From NCBI GenBank assembly GCA_027348305.1, contig DAIEPS010000116.1, forward strand, positions 1 to 6,154: a DNA stretch of 6,154 nt. Direction: 5' to 3'. This DNA is from Anaerolineaceae bacterium (GTDB taxonomy: Bacteria > Chloroflexota > Anaerolineae > Anaerolineales > Anaerolineaceae). Below, in pieces: positions 1 to 4,152 of this stretch (position 1 is its first letter; each line of letters begins with the position of its first letter). The notes under the pieces are model-generated. The model searched no databases. It saw nothing but the letters and a program-made list of their open reading frames with translations, and had not been told where the DNA came from. A program made the translations under genes and the position numbers.

Positions 1-1
1 T

Positions 2-289
2 ACGCGCAACCGCAAGATCGGCGTGGAAAAGGTCTACGTCGGCTCGTTGAACGCTTCGATGGTGCGGGTGGGCGAGTTGTTCAGGGGCGCGCTGCAGCGT
101 TCCGCGGCGGGCATCATCATGGCCCACAACCATCCCAGCGGGGACCCTGCGCCCAGCCCCGAAGACGTGACGTTGACGCGCGCGGCCGTCCAGGCCGGCA
201 AACTGCTGGATGTGGAAGTACTGGATCATCTGGTGATCGGTAATAACTCCTTCGTCTCAATGAAGGAGAAAGGGCTGGGGTTTGGATAA
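2..289 (+). CDS. radC: RadC/UPF0758 family JAB-domain protein, C-terminal fragment
   Basis: This is the C-terminal part of a RadC-like protein, cut off by the left edge of the window; the frame is open from base 2 and ends at TAA 287-289, giving 95 visible residues. The JAB1/MPN metal-binding signature is clear: H42-N-H44-P-S-G-D...P-S-P-E-D55 in visible-fragment numbering, the H-x-H-x(10)-D pattern. The typical family ending LDHLVIG follows at about residues 74-80. The ATG at 23-25 is internal to the conserved domain and is not the start. Full-length family members are about 220-230 residues with an N-terminal helix-hairpin-helix region, which is missing here. The family was once linked to DNA repair, but that role was not upheld and its biochemical function remains unsettled. 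The fragment is visibly more GC-rich than the gene after it. No terminator is evident in the AT-rich gap behind it. Confidence 0.93.
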   Translation, partial: TRNRKIGVEKVYVGSLNASMVRVGELFRGALQRSAAGIIMAHNHPSGDPAPSPEDVTLTRAAVQAGKLLDVEVLDHLVIGNNSFVSMKEKGLGFG

Positions 290-378
290 AAAGAACTCAT
301 GATCGATAGCCACTATTCAAAGTAATATGCTAATGTTAAAATATATTAATCTAAATCTTTCTCATTTCTGGAGGGGTA

Positions 379-936
379 ATGAAGAACAAACGGTTCGTCC
401 TATTTGCTGTCATTATGGCAGCGGTTTTAGCTTTTTCAGGTTTATTTCAACAAGTCCAGGCTGGCCAACAACAAAACAACGGTCCAACATCAACACCCAC
501 GATTGTTCAGCTACAAGGCATCGCCGATGGTGATTGGACAACCGGTTCAGATTACTCCATTGACCTGAGCACAATAAAACCTCCAAAGAGTTATTTGCAG
601 CTCCTGGGCGAACCAGTAACGGTCACAGAAAAACGTACGATTTGCCACCCGTTCCGCGGTGCAGATTATGGTTGGACCGGAAGCATCTACATACTGATCC
701 ATGGAAAATGGTCCAAGGTGACTACATATTTCACCAGGGTTCCAGATTCAGAAGGCCCGTTAATGGCCTGTACCACTGCAATCCCTGGCGGTATTTACGC
801 TTTGTTTGGCGTCTATGATGAGACTAAAAATCCAACCGCTACATTTCTTCCAACTGCAACACCCACCAAGACAGCTACACCTAAACCGACATCCAAACCA
901 CCTGTGGCGGAACCCACAGGAGTAAATAGACAGTAG
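379..936 (+). CDS. Secreted protein of unknown function with Thr/Pro-rich C-terminal tail
   Basis: I do not recognise this 185-residue protein. Residues 1-28 form a classical signal peptide: K-N-K-R, a hydrophobic core, then V-Q-A before G29, so export through Sec is likely. A short Gln/Asn/Thr/Pro stretch (29-42) leads to a compact domain at about 43-147. That domain contains alternating hydrophobic residues that suggest beta strands, two cysteines (C89 and C131) that could form a disulfide after export, and the ending GGIYALFGVY. Residues 151-180 are a Thr/Pro/Lys-rich low-complexity tail, like the wall-spanning linkers of Chloroflexota surface proteins, but with no anchor or membrane segment after it. 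The start is supported by GGAGG at 370-374, 4 nt before the ATG. A weak -10-like TAAAAT lies at 337-342 without a good -35. A GC-rich hairpin (901-907 with 914-920) sits inside the end of the gene. Base composition is more AT-rich than that of radC upstream. Confidence 0.82.
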   Translation: MKNKRFVLFAVIMAAVLAFSGLFQQVQAGQQQNNGPTSTPTIVQLQGIADGDWTTGSDYSIDLSTIKPPKSYLQLLGEPVTVTEKRTICHPFRGADYGWTGSIYILIHGKWSKVTTYFTRVPDSEGPLMACTTAIPGGIYALFGVYDETKNPTATFLPTATPTKTATPKPTSKPPVAEPTGVNRQ

Positions 937-952
937 ATCGTGGTAACGGGTG

Positions 953-1067
953 GGTGGGTTCGACGCGATCTCTGCGCCCCACATGTCCCCAGTTCTTCCG
1001 GGGCGAGCGACGCGATCTTGGCGCACCCGAGTGAAGCGAGTGGTGAGCGAGTGGGGTTGAACCCACC
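953..1067. repeat. 115-bp repeat element with inverted ends
   Basis: The ends are an 11-bp inverted repeat: GGTGGGTTCGA at 953-963 and TTGAACCCACC at 1057-1067, 10 of 11 positions complementary. The same arms form the compact palindrome at 1360-1384, which suggests one repeat family in a long and a short form. The interior holds two partial direct copies of a CGACGCGATC-type unit (961-980 and 1008-1027, 17 of 20 identical) and, at 1004-1050, a segment that recurs in diverged form at 2691-2737. No believable gene is present; open frames here are short and their peptides come from the repeat. It could be a REP/MITE-like non-autonomous element, or a palindrome with material inserted between its arms. 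No target-site duplication was recognised. Confidence 0.55.
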
Positions 1068-1123
1068 AAAAAGCGTTTTGATCATGACGATTATCAAATA
1101 ATGATTTCGAAAAAATCATTTCG

Positions 1124-1152
1124 TTGACGAATCGAAAGGCTTATAGTAAAAT
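1124..1152 (+). promoter_or_regulatory. sigma70-type promoter of the tRNA gene
   Basis: TTGACG (1124-1129) and TAAAAT (1147-1152) each match five of six consensus bases and are separated by exactly 17 nt. Transcription would begin near 1158-1160, just before the tRNA 5' end at 1163, so the precursor leader is only a few bases. An AT-rich hairpin-forming segment (1100-1120) lies directly upstream and could act as an UP-like element. Confidence 0.75.
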
Positions 1153-1162
1153 ACCTTCCGCT

Positions 1163-1234
1163 GGCGAGGTAGCTCAACGGTGGAGCAGTGGACTCATAAG
1201 CCATTGGATGTGGGTTCAAATCCCACCCTCGCCA
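1163..1234 (+). tRNA. tRNA-Met (anticodon CAT); tRNA-Ile2 not excluded
   Basis: A complete 72-nt cloverleaf can be drawn. The acceptor stem GGCGAGG/CCTCGCC has seven perfect pairs. The D stem GCTC/GAGC closes a 7-nt loop containing GG. The anticodon loop CTCATAA gives CAT, a 5-nt variable region follows, and the T stem GTGGG/CCCAC closes the loop TTCAAAT. The discriminator is A (1234) and CCA is not encoded. G1-C72 pairing argues against the initiator tRNA. The same anticodon is used by the lysidine-modified isoleucine tRNA, which cannot be excluded by eye. The anticodon stem is imperfect: an A-G opposition sits next to the loop (positions 31-39) and there is a G-T pair at 27-43. The gene has its own promoter upstream and a terminator directly downstream, so it is a single-gene unit. 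Confidence 0.93.
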
Positions 1235-1240
1235 CTCAGC

Positions 1241-1265
1241 AAAAACATCCATATGGATGTTTTTT
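1241..1265 (+). terminator. Rho-independent terminator of the tRNA gene
   Basis: A perfect 24-bp palindrome, with ACATCC pairing to GGATGT across a short ATAT loop, is flanked by A5 on the left and a run of six T on the right. It begins six bases after the tRNA discriminator base. A near copy of this hairpin recurs at 1314-1341. Confidence 0.82.
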
Positions 1266-1277
1266 GTTTAAGGTAAA

Positions 1278-1310
1278 GGATGTGCCTCTTCGCAAATCCT
1301 ACCCTCGCCA
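1278..1310 (+). pseudogene. Degenerate duplicate of the tRNA 3' part
   Basis: This segment repeats the variable region to discriminator base of the tRNA just upstream. GGATGTG (1278-1284) matches 1206-1212. CAAATCCTACCCTCGCCA (1293-1310) matches 1217-1234 with one difference, and the identity continues into the following CTCA. Between these blocks the T stem is destroyed: four bases in the intact tRNA are replaced by eight unrelated ones here. The 5' half, D arm and anticodon arm are absent, so it cannot make a tRNA. It is followed by a near copy of the tRNA terminator. It is best read as a decayed tandem duplication, or as a scar left by an element that integrated at the tRNA 3' end. Confidence 0.72.
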
Positions 1311-1313
1311 CTC

Positions 1314-1341
1314 AAAAAACATCCTTTTGGGTGTTTTTTTT
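1314..1341 (+). terminator. Second, duplicated rho-independent terminator
   Basis: A6 CATCC pairs with GGGTG T7 around a TTTT loop, giving about eleven pairs including one T-G wobble, and eight T residues run from 1334 to 1341. It is the counterpart of the hairpin at 1241-1265 and follows the tRNA fragment at 1278-1310 in the same arrangement. It would act as a back-up terminator for the tRNA transcript. Confidence 0.72.
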
Positions 1342-1359
1342 ATTGTTAAAATGCCATTA

Positions 1360-1384
1360 GGTGGGTTCACCCGACGAACCCACC
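1360..1384. repeat. Short REP-like palindrome
   Basis: Perfect 9-bp arms GGTGGGTTC (1360-1368) and GAACCCACC (1376-1384) enclose a 7-nt spacer. The arms are identical to the ends of the 115-bp element at 953-1067. It lies between convergent transcription units (the tRNA on plus, the protease on minus), the usual setting of REP-type palindromes. It lacks a T tract, so I do not call it a terminator. Confidence 0.65.
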
Positions 1385-1405
1385 CTACCGCTACTACCGT
1401 TAATT

Positions 1406-1438
1406 AAAAACAAAGAGACCGGCACGCTGGTCTCTTTG
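1406..1438 (-). terminator. Rho-independent terminator of the serine protease gene
   Basis: CAAAGAGACC (1411-1420) and GGTCTCTTTG (1429-1438) form a perfect 10-bp stem with an 8-nt loop. On the minus strand the stem is followed at once by TTTTT (1410-1406) and an AT-rich stretch. It starts 18 nt after the protease stop codon, and there is no T run on the plus strand. Confidence 0.88.
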
Positions 1439-1456
1439 TCCAATCAAATCGTAAAA

Positions 1457-2320
1457 CTAATTTGGATTAGCAATCCAGTCCAGAACTTCCTGGCGGTCAA
1501 TGCGGTAGCCAAAGTCGGTGCCGCGGCATATTGAATTCATGCCAAATGAGGTCACCGCCACGATCAGGTTTGAACTGGAAGGTCCAAGAAAAACGGGGCC
1601 GCCCGAATCGCCGGAACAGGTTCCGCCGCGGCCGTCGCCGTTGCCCTGGGTTTGAAGATTATAGCCATCCGTGGATCTGCTGCCAAGATTGACGAGCGTG
1701 GAACTCGCCATCAGCCTGCTTCTATATGAAATGTTGGGTAGCGCATCTTTTGTATTGGTGCTGTAAGTCAAACCGTATCCGCTAACGGTAAAGAGGGTGT
1801 CTTTCAACCCGCGCGCTTTATCAAGCTTGTCTAGGATACCCACTGTAGGAAGCTGACCATATTCGGACATGGCAATGGGTTGATCGAGGATCACAATGCC
1901 TACGTCGTGAGTATCGGGGTAGCCCGCAAAATTGGCAAAGCCGTAGTTATAGATCTCATCAGATGTAGCGCAGAGCGTACCGAGGGTGCCCGCTGCGCAG
2001 CTATCTGCGTAACCCGTAACGGGGTCATAACCCAGATCCGGGTCATAATTGGCTCCCGCATCTTGTTGGAACCAAACCCGGGCTGTCACCGCACCTTCAG
2101 CGGTATCCGCACAATGCCCGGCGGTGAGCAGTTTCGTGGGGCTGATCAAAGACCCCGTGCAGCGCCAAATGAAGGTTCCCTCAGCGTTATAGAATGCCAC
2201 CATTCCGACGTAAGGGTGTTCGTCATCATTTACCCAGTTGCCGGTGATGGCAAGAACGGGCATGACGACCAGTGCTAATGCGACCAATACAAGTGGAAAA
2301 GCTCGACCAAATTTTTGCAT
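1457..2320 (-). CDS. Exported chymotrypsin-family (S1) serine protease
   Basis: This 287-residue protein is a secreted endopeptidase of the S1 fold. The catalytic triad is intact: His69 in LLTAGHC, Asp139 in HDVGIV and Ser239 in GDSGGP. The oxyanion glycines and the S258-F-G segment (chymotrypsin 214-216) are present. Six cysteines could make three disulfides, including the conserved C54-C70 pair beside the histidine; C108-C117 and C235-C265 are likely. Residues 1-24 are a signal peptide with V-L-A before I25, and I25-T-G aligns with the mature Ile16 N-terminus of the family, so no pro-region is seen. The residue equivalent to position 189 in the S1 pocket is Gly233 rather than Asp, which argues against trypsin-like Arg/Lys specificity. 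The start is fixed by AGGAGGA at 2332-2326, 5 nt before ATG. The gene is single, with its own terminator and a probable promoter. The natural substrate cannot be told from sequence. Confidence 0.95.
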   Translation of the reverse strand: MQKFGRAFPLVLVALALVVMPVLAITGNWVNDDEHPYVGMVAFYNAEGTFIWRCTGSLISPTKLLTAGHCADTAEGAVTARVWFQQDAGANYDPDLGYDPVTGYADSCAAGTLGTLCATSDEIYNYGFANFAGYPDTHDVGIVILDQPIAMSEYGQLPTVGILDKLDKARGLKDTLFTVSGYGLTYSTNTKDALPNISYRSRLMASSTLVNLGSRSTDGYNLQTQGNGDGRGGTCSGDSGGPVFLGPSSSNLIVAVTSFGMNSICRGTDFGYRIDRQEVLDWIANPN

Positions 2321-2325
2321 ATCTA

Positions 2326-2332
2326 TCCTCCT
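2326..2332 (-). promoter_or_regulatory. Ribosome binding site of the protease gene
   Basis: AGGAGGA on the minus strand lies 5 nt before the ATG at 2320-2318. It is a near-ideal Shine-Dalgarno and settles the start. Confidence 0.85.
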
Positions 2333-2383
2333 AACGATAAGAAACGAATAAAATTACCTCTAATGAAATTCGGTGGCCTTTTA

Positions 2384-2412
2384 AGTATAGCACTTTGAAA
2401 TATGATGAACAA
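2384..2412 (-). promoter_or_regulatory. Possible promoter of the protease gene
   Basis: On the minus strand, TTGTTC (2412-2407) and TATACT (2389-2384) are 17 nt apart. The -10 matches five of six consensus bases, while the -35 matches only three. It would give an untranslated leader of roughly 55-60 nt before the protease ATG. It is the best candidate I find upstream of the gene, but not a strong one. Confidence 0.4.
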
Positions 2413-2611
2413 CAATTATTTTCAAGATAATCGAATAATGTTAAAGCTCTATTTTCACCCTAATTGGGTAGGTATCCGTGAACCTGTAAAGCATAATTAT
2501 TCGTCCATCCGCGGCTGAAGCAATTCTAAGAAATTCCGCCTTGTAATAAGTACCTCATTTCCCTCTTGCCAAAATAGAAATTAAGTTCTAATATTGTAAA
2601 GAAAATTTATC
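2413..2611. other. Intergenic stretch without recognisable features
   Basis: This is AT-rich sequence between the protease promoter region and the repeat copy at 2612. No reading frame with a ribosome binding site, no tRNA-like fold and no terminator with a T run was found. The only structure noted is a very short ACCC/GGGT inverted pair near 2458-2470. Confidence 0.5.
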
Positions 2612-2737
2612 CGTGTCGCTCTTTGACAACTGATTCTCCATAGCCGCCTCATTAATCTCCAGAACCGCACCGAGTCGTTTTTCATGTGCCCGAGCGACAC
2701 GATCCTGGTGCAAACGAGCGTAGCGAGAGGTGAGCGA
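2612..2737. repeat. Diverged copy of the GAGCGA-type repeat with inverted 10-mers
   Basis: Positions 2691-2737 align without gaps to 1004-1050, with 39 of 47 bases identical; shared cores include CGAGCGAC, CGATC and GGTGAGCGA. The start of this segment, GAGCGACACG (2692-2701), also occurs inverted as CGTGTCGCTC at 2612-2621, so the 70 nt between are bracketed by a perfect 10-bp inverted repeat. A frame of 65 codons runs through the repeat on the minus strand, but it has no start signals and its peptide mirrors the repeat. This is probably a dispersed, non-coding repeat family of the genome. Confidence 0.6.
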
Positions 2738-2914
2738 AGGGTAGTGGAATTGTTTTTGATTTCACGTAAAGAAAACAATTATTTTTACGCCGCTGAGAAA
2801 TAGGGTAGGTTTTTGCAGATAAGATTATGCTTTTCGTGAATCGCATTCATGGGGCAATGACTTTGTGATGTACACAAAAAAGAATTTCCAAATCACTATT
2901 CACTATTCTCTGTC
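2738..2914. other. Intergenic stretch with weak AT-rich inverted repeats
   Basis: Located downstream of the lipoprotein stop codon. It contains AATTGTTTT (2748-2756) against AAAACAATT (2772-2780) with a 15-nt loop, overlapped by CGTAAA/TTTACG (2765-2770, 2784-2789), and two tandem copies of CACTATT (2894-2907). None makes a convincing minus-strand terminator for the lipoprotein gene, and no gene is visible. Confidence 0.45.
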
Positions 2915-4072
2915 TTACGGCAATACCGTGCAGTTCTGGGCGTGATCGCAATCGCCGAAGTACTCAATGGACTCGATAGTGCCCATGCATTCAAATTCGC
3001 CCCAATCGTCACACAGGTTGTTGCCGATCTCAACGTTGGAGTAGGTGTTGTCGCCCTGTGGTTCAACGAAGACAGGGCCGCGGTCGGAGGTTTCAAAGGA
3101 AACAAAGGCGTGGCCGGTTTCCTGCCCAACGAACTGGACTGTGACGATCTTGGCGTCGATGTTTGAGTAACGGGCGTTGGCAACGAGGTCGATGGCGAAA
3201 TCCATGCAGTTGTAATCGTCGATATCGTATTCATGCCAGTTGGTATGGTCGTTCGCGAGGAACTGGGTGAGCTCCTTCCATGAGACGGACTGGTATTGGG
3301 GGGTGGGGGTCATCTCAGGAGCTGACGGTGTGAATCCGTTGGCAGGGTCATAACGGTAGACATTCAGATTGTCAAAGGCTACTTCCACTTCGCTGTCGAG
3401 CGAAGGCTGCGCGCCCATGCCGAAATATCCCTTTGATATGGCCTGATCCTGGAAGCTGTATTCATAGTGATCGTTAAAATAGAGCGCATATGTATCGCCG
3501 TGGGCAGTAATGGTCACCTTGTTGGTTTTACCGGTGGTATTGAGCCAGGCAGAAGAGGTGGGCAGTTTAAGCATACCGTAAACGCCTTTAATAAAGCGGT
3601 GGATGTAATAAGTGCCATCATCCATGACGGTGAGGGCGTAGAAATTGTCGTTGTCTTTGTAGCGCCACACGACCATGCTGCCGGTCGTTTCGTCGTCCCC
3701 GATGATGTGACGGAGATCCACAGAAAGGACAAAATTGTCATAAGAGGTGGTTGAAGTGTTATAGAAACTGTAATCGGTTTTGACGACCTGAATGATATAT
3801 TCGCCCTTTGAATAATAGAAGCGACTTTCGCCGTCATCGGCCGCATCCCATCCGCGGGTATCATCTGAAAAATCGTTGGAATAGAGGGTGGCGTCTTTAA
3901 CAGGGTCAGGGGTGGCCGTGGGCGCCTGGGTGGGAGTCACTGTCGGCTCCGGTGTGGATGAGGCTGTGGCAGTGGCGGTATTGAAAACACCTAACGTGGA
4001 CTTGGCCAGTTCCAAAGGGGCACAAGCAAGCGTGAACAACACGATGACCAGCATGATGGCAATGCGTTTCAT
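2915..4072 (-). CDS. Two-domain lipoprotein: LamG/GH16-like sandwich plus Cys-His domain
   Basis: This is a predicted 385-residue surface lipoprotein. Residues 1-17 are a lipoprotein signal: M-K-R, a hydrophobic core, then F-T-L-A-C17. The -3 residue is Thr, not Leu, but the sequence still fits the broader lipobox pattern. A Thr/Pro/Ala-rich linker (32-57) follows. A beta-rich domain (about 62-241) opens with YSNDFSDDTRGW and ends FDNLNVYR, resembling concanavalin A-like (LamG, GH16-like/DUF1080) sandwiches that bind or cleave glycans; I see no clear catalytic acid pair. After a second short TP linker (about 248-260), the last 120 residues contain DYNC289MDFAIDL, GH321AFVSF and VE337PQGD, an order that could be the Cys-His-acid triad of a transglutaminase-like or papain-like fold. 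Four later cysteines (354, 362, 375, 381) may form disulfides. The start at 4072 has GGAGG 3 nt upstream; the in-frame ATG at 4096 lies inside the -10 element and cannot be used from that promoter. Confidence 0.8.
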   Translation of the reverse strand: MKRIAIMLVIVLFTLACAPLELAKSTLGVFNTATATASSTPEPTVTPTQAPTATPDPVKDATLYSNDFSDDTRGWDAADDGESRFYYSKGEYIIQVVKTDYSFYNTSTTSYDNFVLSVDLRHIIGDDETTGSMVVWRYKDNDNFYALTVMDDGTYYIHRFIKGVYGMLKLPTSSAWLNTTGKTNKVTITAHGDTYALYFNDHYEYSFQDQAISKGYFGMGAQPSLDSEVEVAFDNLNVYRYDPANGFTPSAPEMTPTPQYQSVSWKELTQFLANDHTNWHEYDIDDYNCMDFAIDLVANARYSNIDAKIVTVQFVGQETGHAFVSFETSDRGPVFVEPQGDNTYSNVEIGNNLCDDWGEFECMGTIESIEYFGDCDHAQNCTVLP

Positions 4073-4074
4073 AT

Positions 4075-4081
4075 TCCTCCC
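4075..4081 (-). promoter_or_regulatory. Ribosome binding site that fixes the lipoprotein start
   Basis: GGGAGGA on the minus strand precedes the ATG at 4072-4070, with GGAGG 3 nt from the codon. The spacing is short but workable. It supports the start that gives a proper lipoprotein signal peptide (M-K-R-I...) instead of the ATG 24 nt upstream. Confidence 0.7.
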
Positions 4082-4094
4082 AAAGACTCCCTTC

Positions 4095-4122
4095 ATTTTA
4101 GCGTATCGAGAATTCCTGTCAA
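4095..4122 (-). promoter_or_regulatory. Strong sigma70-type promoter of the lipoprotein gene
   Basis: On the minus strand, a perfect TTGACA (4122-4117) and TAAAAT (4100-4095, five of six) are 16 nt apart. Transcription would start near 4088, leaving a leader of about 16 nt that contains the ribosome binding site. The promoter occupies most of the 80-nt gap behind the glycosyltransferase gene, so the lipoprotein can be expressed independently; with no terminator between them, read-through from upstream is also possible. Confidence 0.75.
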
Positions 4123-4152
4123 GCGAAAGAAGGAGGATTCATTTTTAAAGCA

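Noticed and set aside
901..920. GC-rich hairpin CCTGTGG/CCACAGG as a terminator
   Set aside because: It lies within the coding region, 16 nt before the stop, and has no T run after it.
760..1119. Minus-strand open frames across the end of the secreted-protein gene and the repeat
   Set aside because: They are antisense to a supported gene and run through the repeat, with no ribosome binding site. Part of their peptide merely mirrors the repeat also present at 2691-2737.
1100..1120. AATGATTT/AAATCATT hairpin as a terminator
   Set aside because: The stem is entirely weak AT-rich pairing with no T run behind it, and it lies directly upstream of the tRNA promoter.
1180..1407. Plus-strand frame of 75 codons
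   Set aside because: It begins inside the tRNA and reads through two terminators and a palindrome.
2581..2778. Minus-strand frame of 65 codons
   Set aside because: It lies in the dispersed repeat. Its peptide resembles that read from the other repeat copy, which is explained by shared DNA and not by a protein family; no start signals were found.
2748..2789. Overlapping AT-rich inverted repeats as the lipoprotein terminator
   Set aside because: On the minus strand no T tract follows the stem, and it is more than 120 nt beyond the stop codon.
2894..2908. Tandem CACTATT repeat as a CRISPR or regulatory array
   Set aside because: There are only two 7-bp copies, with no spacers; it is too small to mean anything.
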